Assembly (NCBI GenBank): GCA_964454335.1
Contig: CAYVVT010000010.1
Span: 1-64,000 of the forward strand
Reading direction: 5' to 3'
From: CAYVVT01 sp964454335
Lineage (GTDB): Bacteria; Fidelibacterota; UBA8477; JABMPR01
Length of the DNA: 64,000 bases
This document shows, piece by piece, positions 53,861 through 63,954 of the stretch. The first letter of the stretch is position 1. Every line of letters begins with the position of its first letter. The translations under genes and the position numbers were made by a program. The notes under the pieces were generated by a model. That model searched no databases and was not told the DNA's origin. It saw nothing but the letters and a program-made list of their open reading frames with translations.

Positions 53861-55282
53861 TTATATCTGTATCTCAAATGTCAGTCGCCACCACTCATTA
53901 TCCTCGTAGGCGATGAGTGTGGAGAAACGGCCGGGGATGGCTGTGAAGCGGATTCCCCCCTGGAATTCGAGTTCATCTCCGAAACGGTTACGGTAAAGTT
54001 CATCGATATGGTACTCGATCTGGGTGACCAGACTGATGGCATCGCCCAGGTTGCGGACGAAGGGATACCAGACATTGGTGAATGCGATACGGCGTTTGTC
54101 GGCATACAGTGAGACATGCATGTTGGTCTGGGGAATACCGAAACTGCCGGCGGCCAGGAATGAGGAACCCACATCCTCCTCTAGATCGTCGTCGTTCGCA
54201 CCAAGCTTGTCAATATTCTCCTGGTAGCTGCTCAGGTCCGTAAGATCCCATTCCAGGCTCCTGCCGTCCCGGATATAGCCGGTCCAGCCGAGTACCAGTG
54301 AGATGCGGTAGAGTTCTCCTCTGGGTGGCAGTACCTGGACACGACCGCTGATCTCGCCTTTGTCCAGTTCGAATTCATTCATCGTCAGCCCGAGATCGAT
54401 CCCGATGACTGAGAGAGCACCACCCAAACGGATCTCTCTGAAATTCTGATTCATGGTATTCCAGCGTACCATAACTTCCCCATAGCCGTCCTGGAGTCCG
54501 GCCGTGGGAGCATCAACACCCCGGTGGTGAGGTGTCAGATCCAGGAAATCAGCGTGCTTGCGTTTCATGATCTCCATGTGCTCTTCGGCTTGCCGTACCG
54601 CTTCGGCTTCCATGTCCAGTTCCTTCTGGATACTGTCCAGGATGGCCTGTTCTCTGGCCAGGGCCAGGCTGTCCATGGTGATCTTATGCTGCAGTGAATC
54701 CGCACGCAGTGCCTCCTGGGCGGTCAGTAAAGCCTTGGAACGTTCAATTTCCGACCGGAGACGTACCTTGATCTCCTGTGTGACCAGTTCATGATAGCTG
54801 GTCTTCCCATACTGAATGAGGGAATAGAAAGTGCTGTCTGCGGACTCGTACTGTTCTGTGATGAGAATGCCCCGCAGGCTGAGATCCGTACTTACCAGGG
54901 TCTCATAACTATAGGTCTCGGACAATTGATCCTGGTTCTCTTCAAAAGCCTGTCGGGCGATGCTGGAGACATTCACTTCCACCATCTGGGCAAATGCCAA
55001 TCTGGCCTGATCATCGGCATCAAGCTGGGAGAGCGAGGAAACACCGATCCCCCAGTACATCGTATCGTTCTCAACTTCACCGAGCTGCACCCACTCCGGC
55101 GTCACATCCTGGTCACCGGTGATCTCATCGCCGAACAGCTCATCCATGGTGAAGGGACGCCCAAGTACTTCACGGTCAAAGCGGGTGGTGTCTGCGGGTG
55201 CGGCGGATATCCGGACCAGGCATACAAGACTCAGAATACCCGTAAGGAGAATGGTACGTAGCTGGTGTGGTGCGCTGTTCAT
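53861..55282 (-). CDS. Exported protein with coiled coil and barrel-like tail
   Basis: 473 residues. A signal peptide (ILSLVCLVRISAAP) is followed by an LPP20-like region: PEWVQLGEVENDTMYWGIG, then DDQARLAFAQMVEV. A coiled coil with many Glu/Lys follows (about 175-245). The last 220 residues are barrel-like strands ending WWRLTFEIQI, a plausible outer-membrane insertion signal. Specific function unknown. Confidence 0.77.
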   Translation of the reverse strand: MNSAPHQLRTILLTGILSLVCLVRISAAPADTTRFDREVLGRPFTMDELFGDEITGDQDVTPEWVQLGEVENDTMYWGIGVSSLSQLDADDQARLAFAQMVEVNVSSIARQAFEENQDQLSETYSYETLVSTDLSLRGILITEQYESADSTFYSLIQYGKTSYHELVTQEIKVRLRSEIERSKALLTAQEALRADSLQHKITMDSLALAREQAILDSIQKELDMEAEAVRQAEEHMEIMKRKHADFLDLTPHHRGVDAPTAGLQDGYGEVMVRWNTMNQNFREIRLGGALSVIGIDLGLTMNEFELDKGEISGRVQVLPPRGELYRISLVLGWTGYIRDGRSLEWDLTDLSSYQENIDKLGANDDDLEEDVGSSFLAAGSFGIPQTNMHVSLYADKRRIAFTNVWYPFVRNLGDAISLVTQIEYHIDELYRNRFGDELEFQGGIRFTAIPGRFSTLIAYEDNEWWRLTFEIQI

Positions 55283-55359
55283 GTACGTGCAATTCTAGCA
55301 AGACCGTGCACAATGTACAATAGCATAGATCGGGCTCTTGGTTTAGCTCACATGATCGG

Positions 55360-55386
55360 CCTGCTGACCATCAGGTCACCAGCAGG
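55360..55386. promoter_or_regulatory. Hairpin upstream of proS
   Basis: CCTGCTG (55360-55366) and CAGCAGG (55380-55386) pair, with inner ACC/GGT and a 3-base bulge. No T run follows. It lies about 190 bases before the proS start in a 293-base gene-free stretch and shows no T-box specifier pattern. Confidence 0.4.
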
Positions 55387-55575
55387 ACATGGCTGCATAC
55401 CGTATTCAACCTTCGAAGCTTCACATTGCGGATAAAATCCGTCCAAATTCTTCGACCAACAGCATGAATAGAACATGGCTTATGGGTAGCAGGTTTCAAT
55501 TTATTCTGCATTGTCATTCGGGAAGGCGGGTGTTATGCTTTGCCTGTTTTAGCAGACCGTGTCGAGAAAGGGAGA

Positions 55576-57009
55576 ATGGTGTCAAAAGGCGTAACCAAAC
55601 AGAGTGAAGATTTTTCCAGGTGGTACACAGATGTCGTGCAGAAAGCACAGTTGGCTGACTATGGTCCGGTGAAAGGTACCATGGTCATTCGACCGTATGG
55701 ATATTCCATCTGGGAGAACATCCAACGCAATCTGGATGACATGTTCAAGGAAACCGGACATGTGAATGCCTATTTCCCCCTTTTCATCCCCGAAAGCTTC
55801 ATGCACAAAGAAGCGGAGCATGTGGAAGGATTTGCCCCGGAAGTGGCGGTGGTCACCCATGGCGGTGGTAAGAAGCTGGAAGAACCACTGGTGATCAGAC
55901 CCACCTCCGAGACCATTATCTGGAACATGTACAAGAAATGGATCTCCTCATACCGGGATCTACCCCTGCTCATCAATCAGTGGGCCAACGTGGTTCGCTG
56001 GGAGATGCGCACCCGGCTCTTTCTGCGTACAACAGAATTTCTGTGGCAGGAAGGGCATACAGCTCACGCCACTATGGAAGAAGCTCAGGCGGAAACCCTG
56101 CAGATGCTGGAGGTCTACCGTCGCTTTGCAGAGGAATTTATGGCGATGCCGGTGCACACCGGTCTGAAATCCGAATCGGAGAAATTTGCAGGGGCGGTAC
56201 GTACCTATTCCATCGAAGCCATGATGCGGGACAAACGGGCACTACAGGCTGGAACCAGCCACAATCTTGGTCAGAATTTTGCCAAGGCCTTCGAGGTCAC
56301 CTTTCAGAATGAGCAGAATCAGGAAGAACTGGTCTATGCCACCAGCTGGGGTGTCAGTACCCGCCTGGTGGGTGGGCTCATCATGACCCATGGAGACGAT
56401 CATGGCCTGATCCTGCCTCCGAAGCTCGCGCCCTATCAGGTCGTGGTGGTACCGATTTTTCGTGATGAGACCAGGGAAATGGTCCTGGCTGAGGTCAAGA
56501 AGCTGGAACATTCACTGCTGAAAGCCGGTCTGAGAGTGTTTGTTGATGATGATGATAAATCCTCCCCGGGTTTCAAGTTCAATGAATGGGAGATGCGCGG
56601 GGTACCGCTGCGAGTGGAACTCGGGCCCAAGGATATCGAGAAGGGTCAGGGGGTTGTCGTTACACGGCACAGCCGGGAAAAGGAATTCATCCCCTTGAGC
56701 AAGCTGGCTGAAGTGCTGGTCCAGAAGGTGGACGATGTCCAGGCGGCACTCTTCAAGCGGGCACTTGATTTCCGCGAGGAGAACAGCCATGAGGCTGACA
56801 ATTGGGATGACTTCAAAGCTCTCATCGACAGCGACAGCGGATTTGTGAAAGCCTACTGGAACGGTTCTGCCGAAGTGGAAGAAAAGATCAAGGAAGAGAC
56901 CAAGGCTACCATCAGGAACATCCCCTTCGATCAACCCGGGGAGCCCGGAAAATGCATCTACTCCGGTGAGCCGGCCACCCAGAAGGTGATCTTCGCCAAA
57001 GCATATTAA
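55576..57009 (+). CDS. proS: Prolyl-tRNA synthetase, archaeal/type 3 form
   Basis: 477 residues, the length of the Thermus enzyme. Class II signatures: RPTSETIIW and VRWEMRTRLFLRTTEFLWQEG (motif 2, in two parts), GVSTRLVGGLIMTHGDD (motif 3). The anticodon-binding domain and a C-terminal zinc-like domain follow, and the chain ends in Tyr (IFAKAY), a feature of this type. No editing insert is present. ATG chosen with AGGGAGA just upstream. This form occurs in archaea, eukaryotes and some bacteria. Confidence 0.95.
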   Translation: MVSKGVTKQSEDFSRWYTDVVQKAQLADYGPVKGTMVIRPYGYSIWENIQRNLDDMFKETGHVNAYFPLFIPESFMHKEAEHVEGFAPEVAVVTHGGGKKLEEPLVIRPTSETIIWNMYKKWISSYRDLPLLINQWANVVRWEMRTRLFLRTTEFLWQEGHTAHATMEEAQAETLQMLEVYRRFAEEFMAMPVHTGLKSESEKFAGAVRTYSIEAMMRDKRALQAGTSHNLGQNFAKAFEVTFQNEQNQEELVYATSWGVSTRLVGGLIMTHGDDHGLILPPKLAPYQVVVVPIFRDETREMVLAEVKKLEHSLLKAGLRVFVDDDDKSSPGFKFNEWEMRGVPLRVELGPKDIEKGQGVVVTRHSREKEFIPLSKLAEVLVQKVDDVQAALFKRALDFREENSHEADNWDDFKALIDSDSGFVKAYWNGSAEVEEKIKEETKATIRNIPFDQPGEPGKCIYSGEPATQKVIFAKAY

Positions 57010-57033
57010 GTTAGAAGTACGAAGAAATTAACT

Positions 57034-57065
57034 GGTCCTGGCTGTACAGCTGGGACCTTTTTTTT
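57034..57065 (+). terminator. Terminator of proS
   Basis: GGTCC-TG-GCTG-TA-CAGC-TG-GGACC followed by eight T, 24 bases past the proS stop. Confidence 0.9.
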
Positions 57066-57094
57066 GAATGAGGAAAGCCGGGCTGAAACCAGGT

Positions 57095-58351
57095 TTATTC
57101 GTGACGCAATGATTCGATAGGATCCAGGCCGGCCGCACGGTATGCGGGATAGATCCCGAATACGATCCCAACCATGGAACAGACGATGAGACCGATGAAA
57201 ACCCAGTCGACGGGGATCACCGGGTCCACGTTCATCACCAGGGTGATGAGGTTGCCTACACTGACACCCAGGATCACTCCGATGACACCGCCGAAGAGGG
57301 AAAGGAAGACCGCTTCCAGCAGGAATTGGAACAGTACATTGTTCCGGGAGGCACCGATGGCCTTGCGGATCCCGATCTCCTTGATACGCTCACTCACCGA
57401 AACCAGCATGATGTTCATGATCCCAATCCCGGCTACCAGCAGTGCAATGAAGCTCACTGCCATGGCGAACATCTTGATACCGGCGGTGAAACCACCAAAG
57501 GTCTCGATGAGAGCATCGTTTGAGGAGACCTCAAAATTGTTCTCTTCATCCGGCATGAGCCCGCGAATGATCCGCATATGATAGATGACCTCCTCCTTGG
57601 TGGATTCGTATACATCAGAATCATGTGCCTTGATAGAAAAGCCAAGCGAGGTCCAGCGGCTGCCATAGTATTGCAGGAATGTGGTCATGGGTATCAGTAC
57701 ATAATTATCCTGGCTCTGCCCGAACATCTGGCCTTTGCGTTCCATGACCCCTACCACTGTATAATCGATCCCGTCGATATCGATGACGCGATCAATAGGA
57801 TCCTCGAACTCGAAGACCTTCTCCACCACATCCATACCCAGGACCGCAACCTTGCGATTATACTCCACATCCTCGTGAATGAACATCCGGCCGTAATCCA
57901 GGGTCATGTTCAAAGCCTGCAGGCCCCACTCATCCACCCCATCGACCTCAACATTCGGGTTGGTCTTCTTCTTCTTGTACTTGATGGTTTTGCCGCCGCT
58001 TCCGTCAATGAAGCTTACAAAAGCTGCTTTCTTGCCCAGACGATCGCGCAATTCCAGTCCATTCCGGTAGGTCAGTCGCGGGCGCTGCCAGTACTTCCGC
58101 TGTTTGCTGTGATCCCCCATCTGAATGAGAGGCATCCTCTGGACATAGATGATGTCTGATCCGAAGATGTTCAATCCAGAGTTGATGGAGGATTCCATGG
58201 TGCGGATGGCCGTCATCACTGCAATAATGGCAAATACACCGATGATCATCCCACCCAGTGTCAGTGCCGACCTGAGCTTGTTGTCCCGGATAGCCTCCAG
58301 GGCCATGGCCAGGGCGTCCCGCATTCCCTGAAAGACACGGATGAGTTTCAT
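57095..58351 (-). CDS. MacB-type ABC permease (second copy)
   Basis: 418 residues. One N-terminal membrane helix (near LGGMIIGVFAIIAVMTA), a large periplasmic domain and three C-terminal helices with the FtsX signature (GIGIMNIMLVSVSERIKEIGIRKAIG, in parts). The start is the ATG of MKLIRVFQG with GGAG 10 bases upstream. It ends a five-gene export operon and follows a similar permease by 51 bases. Confidence 0.93.
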   Translation of the reverse strand: MKLIRVFQGMRDALAMALEAIRDNKLRSALTLGGMIIGVFAIIAVMTAIRTMESSINSGLNIFGSDIIYVQRMPLIQMGDHSKQRKYWQRPRLTYRNGLELRDRLGKKAAFVSFIDGSGGKTIKYKKKKTNPNVEVDGVDEWGLQALNMTLDYGRMFIHEDVEYNRKVAVLGMDVVEKVFEFEDPIDRVIDIDGIDYTVVGVMERKGQMFGQSQDNYVLIPMTTFLQYYGSRWTSLGFSIKAHDSDVYESTKEEVIYHMRIIRGLMPDEENNFEVSSNDALIETFGGFTAGIKMFAMAVSFIALLVAGIGIMNIMLVSVSERIKEIGIRKAIGASRNNVLFQFLLEAVFLSLFGGVIGVILGVSVGNLITLVMNVDPVIPVDWVFIGLIVCSMVGIVFGIYPAYRAAGLDPIESLRHE

Positions 58352-58402
58352 GCTTGAAATACTCCAGTAGAGAGTACAGATAAGCAGGCAGATGTGTCCC
58401 AA

Positions 58403-59626
58403 TTATTCATAGCGGAGTGCCTCAATGGGATCCAGGGAGGCACCTTTCCTGGCTGGTGCCAGTCCTGATACCAGGCCAATGACGGCACTCAGGACGATGG
58501 CCATAACTGCTACGCCGATGGACATGCTTGCGGGAAAGACAAGTTTGTCGATGGCAAAACTGATTCCCACAGACATGAGCAGGCCGAAGAGGCCTCCTGA
58601 ACCGGTGATCACCATGGCCTCGATGAGGAACTGGCCCTGGATCTGGGACCGCGTGGCCCCCAGTGCCTTGCGGACTCCGATCTCGCGTGTCCGCTCGGTG
58701 ACTGAAACAAACATGATGTTGGCAATACCTATCCCCCCCACGATGAGGGAGAGGGCCGTAATGATGAGGCCGGTACCGCCGATGGCAAGCTTGATGGCCT
58801 GGTACTGTTGCCTGAAGGCTTCCTGCTGATTCACAGCGAAATCATTCTTTTCATCGGGCTTGAGGCCCCGTAGGACACGCATGATGCCCTCCAGCTCCTC
58901 CTTGGCATCTTCTATATGATCCTTGGGCACCTTGACGGTGATGCGGCGCATCCCCCAGGGACCATGAAAGATCTTGTTAAAGGTCCCGACCGGTATGAGT
59001 ACCTGGGTATCCATACTGAAGGCACCCATGAATTTGCCCATTTCCTCGAGAACACCGATTACCCGGAAATGATAACTGCCGGCCAGGACCGTTTTTTCAA
59101 TTGGACTTTCGTTTGGAAACAGGTTTTTGGCCACCTCTGATCCCAACAGCATCACCTGGGCACCCGTTCGATCTTCGGAAGCCGTGAAAAAGCGTCCTTT
59201 GGCAATATCCATGGTGGAAACGTCCATGTAATTGTAGGAAGCGCCATGGATGGAGATGCTTTCCGCCTTCTTCTCCCGATAACTCAGATCCGCGGAGCGA
59301 AACCGCTCGGTAGCCACAGCCAGGGCGTACTCGGATCGGTCCTGGATCTCCTCAGCATCCTCCAGGTTGATGCGAGGGCGGTTGCGCATGGTCCACCAAT
59401 CCTCGTTACCGAACCATTCCCAGCGTTCAACGTACAAGACGTCCTTGCCTAAAAATTCCATGCTCTTTTCGAAAAGGCGGTCCACACCGTTGATTAGGGT
59501 GGACATCAGGGAGACCGCTACGATACCGATGACGATACCGGTCCCCGTAAGGATTGTGCGTGTCTTGTGCGCCCATAATTCCATGAGAGCAATACGCATA
59601 TTCTCCCAGAAAAAGCTGCGTCTCAT
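58403..59626 (-). CDS. MacB-type ABC permease (first copy)
   Basis: 407 residues with the same plan as its neighbour: TILTGTGIVIGIVAVSLM near the start, a periplasmic part and GIGIANIMFVSVTERTREIG near the end. The two permeases share the fold but differ throughout, so they probably form a heterodimer. Confidence 0.94.
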   Translation of the reverse strand: MRRSFFWENMRIALMELWAHKTRTILTGTGIVIGIVAVSLMSTLINGVDRLFEKSMEFLGKDVLYVERWEWFGNEDWWTMRNRPRINLEDAEEIQDRSEYALAVATERFRSADLSYREKKAESISIHGASYNYMDVSTMDIAKGRFFTASEDRTGAQVMLLGSEVAKNLFPNESPIEKTVLAGSYHFRVIGVLEEMGKFMGAFSMDTQVLIPVGTFNKIFHGPWGMRRITVKVPKDHIEDAKEELEGIMRVLRGLKPDEKNDFAVNQQEAFRQQYQAIKLAIGGTGLIITALSLIVGGIGIANIMFVSVTERTREIGVRKALGATRSQIQGQFLIEAMVITGSGGLFGLLMSVGISFAIDKLVFPASMSIGVAVMAIVLSAVIGLVSGLAPARKGASLDPIEALRYE

Positions 59627-59724
59627 GTTCGCCCCATTGAAAGGCGGTGCAACCTGTCTGGCGGTTGGTATGGAGTATCTTGTCTCATCTTAATTCTTTG
59701 CGCCGATCCGCGCATCTCAATGTC

Positions 59725-60411
59725 CTAATGGACTACGAAGTCTTCGGAGATCTTTCCATCCAGCAGGCGTACGATCCGCCGGGCGTGCTTGGCGATATAT
59801 TCTTCATGGGTCACCAGCACGATGGTGTTGCCCTGGGCATGCAGTTCATCGAGGAGGATCATGATCTCCTCACCTGTTTTGGAATCCAGGTTGCCCGTAG
59901 GTTCGTCGGCCAGGATGATGGCGGGATTGTTCACCAGCGCCCGGGCCACTGCGACACGCTGACGCTGACCACCGGAAAGTTCGTTGGGTTTGTGGTCCAT
60001 GCGGTCTTCAAGGCCCACACGCGCCAGGGCACTCTCAGCCATGGCATTCCGCTCACTCTTGTGAATGCTGCCGTTGTAGATCAGTGGTAATTCCACATTT
60101 CGCAGAGCAGTGGATTTCGGTAACAGATTGAAGGTCTGGAAGACGAAGCCGATCTTTCGATTGCGTACTTCCGCCAGTTCGTCCTCGGTCATGTTTGCGA
60201 CATTGGTCCCATCCAGGAAGAAATCTCCCCGTGTGGGGGAATCCAGACAACCCACCAGATTCATCAGGGTGGATTTACCGGAGCCGGAGGGGCCCATGAT
60301 GGAGATATATTCGTTCTTCTCTATGGACACAGAGACACCGTTCAGCGCTCGGACCTCGGTACTGCCCATTTCGTAGATCTTGTACAGATCCTTTACTTCA
60401 ATGAGAGACAT
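59725..60411 (-). CDS. ABC transporter ATPase, MacB/LolD type
   Basis: 228 residues. Walker A GPSGSGKST (40-48), signature LSGGQRQR near 145, Walker B ILADEPTG near 165. It powers the neighbouring permeases. It is 8 bases from the adaptor gene. Confidence 0.95.
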   Translation of the reverse strand: MSLIEVKDLYKIYEMGSTEVRALNGVSVSIEKNEYISIMGPSGSGKSTLMNLVGCLDSPTRGDFFLDGTNVANMTEDELAEVRNRKIGFVFQTFNLLPKSTALRNVELPLIYNGSIHKSERNAMAESALARVGLEDRMDHKPNELSGGQRQRVAVARALVNNPAIILADEPTGNLDSKTGEEIMILLDELHAQGNTIVLVTHEEYIAKHARRIVRLLDGKISEDFVVH

Positions 60412-60419
60412 CCGGACCT

Positions 60420-61670
60420 CTAGTCATCGTCGAACTTGAATGACTTGCGTTCACTGACCTTGACCTTCTGCTCATCTTCAAGCCCCCGGCTCAACGCCTT
60501 ATAGGGACCGGTGACGATCTGTTCATCCTCATCCAGACCGGTAAGGATCTCGAAATCACGGTCACCGATGATGCCGGTTTTCACTTCACGCTGTCTGACC
60601 ACCTGGTTCTTACCCAGTTCGCTGTCCTCAACGATGAAAACCACCTCCACCGGATCTTCTTCCATGGGTGCAAACTCATCCTCTGCCAGCACACTGTCGC
60701 GACCGGTGCTTTCCTCATCCTGTGTTTCCTCCAGGCGCAAGGGCTTACGCATGGTGACACTTTGAATCGGCACATAGAGGACATCGTCGTGTACATCTGT
60801 GCGGATATTTACCCCGGCAGACATGCCCGGGCGCAGGACGGGAGGCGGATCGATTATCCGGATCTTAACTTCGAAATTCGTAACCTGGTCAAGACTACCC
60901 ATTTGCTGACTTCTGGCACTGTGGGCAATTTCAGTGACCACCCCATAAAAGGTTGTGTCCTGAAGTGCGTCGATCTCTATCTCGGTGGTGTCATTCGTGG
61001 TGACATCCACTACGTCGTTCTCATTGACCTCAACAAGCACCTCCATTGCCGAGAGATCTGCAATGGTGAGAATGATGTCAGCCTGGAACATGGAGCCCAG
61101 GGCCATCTCGCCGATCTCCTTGTTCAATCTGGTTACAGTGCCGGACATGGGTGCCAGTACAATGGTCTTGTTGTAATTGTCTTCCGACTGTGTCAGAGCC
61201 GCCATGGCCTGACGGTAAGCGGAAAGGGCCTGTTGGTGTCTGGCGACCGCCGCCTGATAGACAAGCTCGCTAACCAGTTTCTTATCATACAATTCACGCT
61301 GCTGATCACGTTCCAGCTTTGCCAGGGAAAGTGAGGCCTGCGAGGAGGCAACAATCTGCCTTGATCGTTCAAGCTCTGCGATATAGCGCGTGGAGTCCAG
61401 CTGTGCGAGGAATTGCCCTTTTTCAACCCAATCGCCTTCCTTTACCTCAAGCCGCATGACACGGCCGGCAACATCACTACTAACATTAACCTCAATGACG
61501 GGTTCAACCCTTCCGGAGGCAGCTACCTTGTGGACCACCTGTCCGCGTTTCACCTTTGAGGTCTGAACGTCCGTGATATCCCCCTGCTGCTTGTTGACAG
61601 CCACGAAACCGATGACACCGAGCAGGACCACGGCAATTATGATGATGATGAGTTTCTTCTTGGTGAGCAT
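60420..61670 (-). CDS. Periplasmic adaptor (HlyD/MacA-like)
   Basis: 416 residues: an N-terminal membrane anchor (LIIIIIAVVLLGVIGFVAV), a lipoyl-like domain (VASGRVEPVIEVN), a long helical hairpin (about 100-160) and beta barrels with LAPMSGTVTRLNKEIGE. It bridges the inner-membrane permease to the TolC channel. AGGGGGATCC precedes the ATG. Confidence 0.94.
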   Translation of the reverse strand: MLTKKKLIIIIIAVVLLGVIGFVAVNKQQGDITDVQTSKVKRGQVVHKVAASGRVEPVIEVNVSSDVAGRVMRLEVKEGDWVEKGQFLAQLDSTRYIAELERSRQIVASSQASLSLAKLERDQQRELYDKKLVSELVYQAAVARHQQALSAYRQAMAALTQSEDNYNKTIVLAPMSGTVTRLNKEIGEMALGSMFQADIILTIADLSAMEVLVEVNENDVVDVTTNDTTEIEIDALQDTTFYGVVTEIAHSARSQQMGSLDQVTNFEVKIRIIDPPPVLRPGMSAGVNIRTDVHDDVLYVPIQSVTMRKPLRLEETQDEESTGRDSVLAEDEFAPMEEDPVEVVFIVEDSELGKNQVVRQREVKTGIIGDRDFEILTGLDEDEQIVTGPYKALSRGLEDEQKVKVSERKSFKFDDD

Positions 61671-61678
61671 GGATCCCC

Positions 61679-63013
61679 CTACAGCTTACCCATCAGTTGA
61701 TGCAGTTGGGCTTCTGTAAGTTTCAGATTGTAGCGAGCGCGGATCAAGTTGGCTTTAGCGTCTTCGTAACTGGCTGATATCAGGAGGACATCCAGGATGG
61801 AAATGGACCCCACCTGGTACTGCTCCTGGGCCAGAAGCAGGTCCTGGGCGGATGCATCCTGGATCAGTACTGAGATCTCCACCGACTGCTGCATCGTTTT
61901 CATCTGTTCCAGGATCTGGGCAAGATCCTTGCGGAGATTGCGTTTGGCCAGATCGAGGTTCTCTGTGGCAAGCTTCTGACTGATCTTGCTCTGTTCCACC
62001 CCACGTGATTTGCGTGTGCCATCGGTGAGATTCCAGCTGATGCCAATGCCCGTTGAGAAGCTGGTATTGTCCTTGGCCAGCAGGTCGCCGGGGGCTGTGC
62101 TGTAATTCCCATAGGAGGCTGAGAAGCCTACGGCCGGCACATAGCTGGATCTGGCGATCTTAACATTGTGTGCTGAAACAGCTTCGTTGCGGATCAGGAT
62201 CTGAATGGTAGGACTATTCTGAATGGATTCGGTCAGTACGGCTTCCAGGTCAGGGATCTCTACAGGATCCCAGAGTGGTTCGCGAAGACCAATGGGCTCG
62301 TCCCATTCCCGACCGAGGATGAGATTCAGTTCCTTGGCCCGCAAACCCAGCTCGGTCTTACCACTGAGTATTTGCAGACGTGCCTGTTCAATGGCCACCC
62401 TTGTCCTGAGTGTGTCATTCTGTGAGGCCGCGCCCAGTTTGAAACGTTCAAGGGTAAGTTGGTGCTGGTACTCGCTGGTGTTCAGGTTCTCACGGTACAC
62501 ATCCACCAACTTCTTCGTGGAGAGGAAATTATAGAAGGCCACCTTGGTCTGATAGATGGTACCCAGTTTGTAGTTGTTCAGCTGGATCGTGGCTACATCC
62601 TCACTGATCCGTGCGGACTGCAGTGTGTTCCACCAGCGGCCGCCATCCCAGATGTTCTGGCTGAGGTTCAGGGACAGGTTGTAGCGGTCAGACCAGTCCA
62701 GATCCCCGTATTCTCCGCTTGGTTCCACCAAGGGAAAATCCACACCGCCAAAAGAGAGATTGGTGGTGTCGAAGAGCATCGGATAGAGACCTGATACGCT
62801 ACCGCTCAGTGACAGATCCACCCGCGGCAGAATAATGGAAAGCTGGCTCTTGGCCTGCGAAACACTACGATCTGTTTCATACGAACTGATCCTCAGGGAC
62901 TGGTTATTGTCCAGGGCCAGCTGGATACATTGTTTCAAAGACAATTGCCCCGCCTCCTGGGCGGAGCCTATGGAGATCAGCAGCAGGGCTGAGAAGAGCA
63001 AAAATCGTTTCAT
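61679..63013 (-). CDS. TolC-family outer-membrane channel
   Basis: About 444 residues with a signal peptide (LLFSALLLISIGSAQ) and two long helical halves containing LSLKQCIQLALDNNQSL and LRIRTVAIEQARLQ-type segments. The chain ends HQLMGKL, normal for OEP proteins. ATG start chosen; an upstream GTG adds 11 residues and no signal. Confidence 0.93.
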   Translation of the reverse strand: MKRFLLFSALLLISIGSAQEAGQLSLKQCIQLALDNNQSLRISSYETDRSVSQAKSQLSIILPRVDLSLSGSVSGLYPMLFDTTNLSFGGVDFPLVEPSGEYGDLDWSDRYNLSLNLSQNIWDGGRWWNTLQSARISEDVATIQLNNYKLGTIYQTKVAFYNFLSTKKLVDVYRENLNTSEYQHQLTLERFKLGAASQNDTLRTRVAIEQARLQILSGKTELGLRAKELNLILGREWDEPIGLREPLWDPVEIPDLEAVLTESIQNSPTIQILIRNEAVSAHNVKIARSSYVPAVGFSASYGNYSTAPGDLLAKDNTSFSTGIGISWNLTDGTRKSRGVEQSKISQKLATENLDLAKRNLRKDLAQILEQMKTMQQSVEISVLIQDASAQDLLLAQEQYQVGSISILDVLLISASYEDAKANLIRARYNLKLTEAQLHQLMGKL

Positions 63014-63038
63014 GGCGATTGGTTCATTCTTTCTGGAG

Positions 63039-63830
63039 CTATGCACCCGGGTTCAACGCGATGAGGCCACTGCCTACAGCAGTGAGGATCAACCAGACGA
63101 TACCGACTGTGACGATCCCCGTCCCCGTGGATTTCCCGTAGAGACGGGCAAAGCCAATACCCAGTACAGCTGTTGCCCAGATCTGGAACAGGTCCAGTTG
63201 ATTCAGGAAGATCTTGATAAAGCTATCGAGTTTATCGAAAAACAGTCCTGGGCTGAACGCCAATGCTGACGACTCTTTCATGATGATGAAGGGTGCTTTC
63301 ACGATGACCTCCAGGGAACCGATGCCCTGAGCCATGCTGAAGAAATAGCCACTGCCACCGATGAGGTAGGACAACATGACTACTGAGAACAACTGGAAGA
63401 AAGGAACCTTCCCGCCCATCCCGAAATTACCGACGCCCATGAGGATCAGCGCATAGAGGGCGCTCAGCACCCAGAGTGTCACTGGAATCAACAGGTACAT
63501 TGCCAGCTGTTTCAACTGCCAGGGATTTTCTTTGGCGTCCTCGAGTCTTTTACGGCCTTTTTCAAAGCGGGCATCGATCTTTTCCTGCCGCTCTACCGGT
63601 ACTCTCTCTCGAGTCTCTGCCCAGCGCTTTTCAGCCTGCTTGAGCTTGTACTCACCTTCTGATAAGCTGATATCCCTGTAAACCAGGGGTACAACCGACA
63701 GAATGATTGAAACGATGATAAGTGGATATACCCAGGTTTTCCAGGTGACGCCTGCGGCTATCCCTTCAAATGCCTTCGTCGGTGCCAAAAAGATGGCGAG
63801 TATCGTCTGACCAAGTGTTTGTTGTTCCAT
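63039..63830 (-). CDS. Yip1-domain membrane protein
   Basis: 263 residues with five hydrophobic segments and the Yip1-type pattern PTKAFEGIAAGVTWKTWVYPL and WATAVLGIGFARLYGKSTG. GAGAGGG lies 8 bases before the chosen ATG. It is the first gene of the export operon, and its role there is not clear. It overlaps a GTG-started longer frame of tolC that I do not use. Confidence 0.88.
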   Translation of the reverse strand: MEQQTLGQTILAIFLAPTKAFEGIAAGVTWKTWVYPLIIVSIILSVVPLVYRDISLSEGEYKLKQAEKRWAETRERVPVERQEKIDARFEKGRKRLEDAKENPWQLKQLAMYLLIPVTLWVLSALYALILMGVGNFGMGGKVPFFQLFSVVMLSYLIGGSGYFFSMAQGIGSLEVIVKAPFIIMKESSALAFSPGLFFDKLDSFIKIFLNQLDLFQIWATAVLGIGFARLYGKSTGTGIVTVGIVWLILTAVGSGLIALNPGA

Positions 63831-63926
63831 AACCAGGTCCCTCTCTTGATAGAGCTTTAACCTAAAGGGGAATGCATTGTTCCGGTGGCGGCGAAGCGGA
63901 TATGACCACCCCATATTAACGCTTCT

Positions 63927-63954
63927 ATTATAGTGTCAATATCCGTGCCAACAA
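63927..63954 (-). promoter_or_regulatory. Possible promoter of the export operon
   Basis: TTGTTG (63949-63954), 16-base spacer and a perfect TATAAT (63927-63932) on the minus strand, about 90 bases before the Yip1 start. The -10 is strong and the -35 is poor. Confidence 0.45.

Noticed and set aside
55283..55575. T-box or other riboswitch before proS
   Set aside because: Only one simple hairpin is present, with no T-box sequence or terminator.
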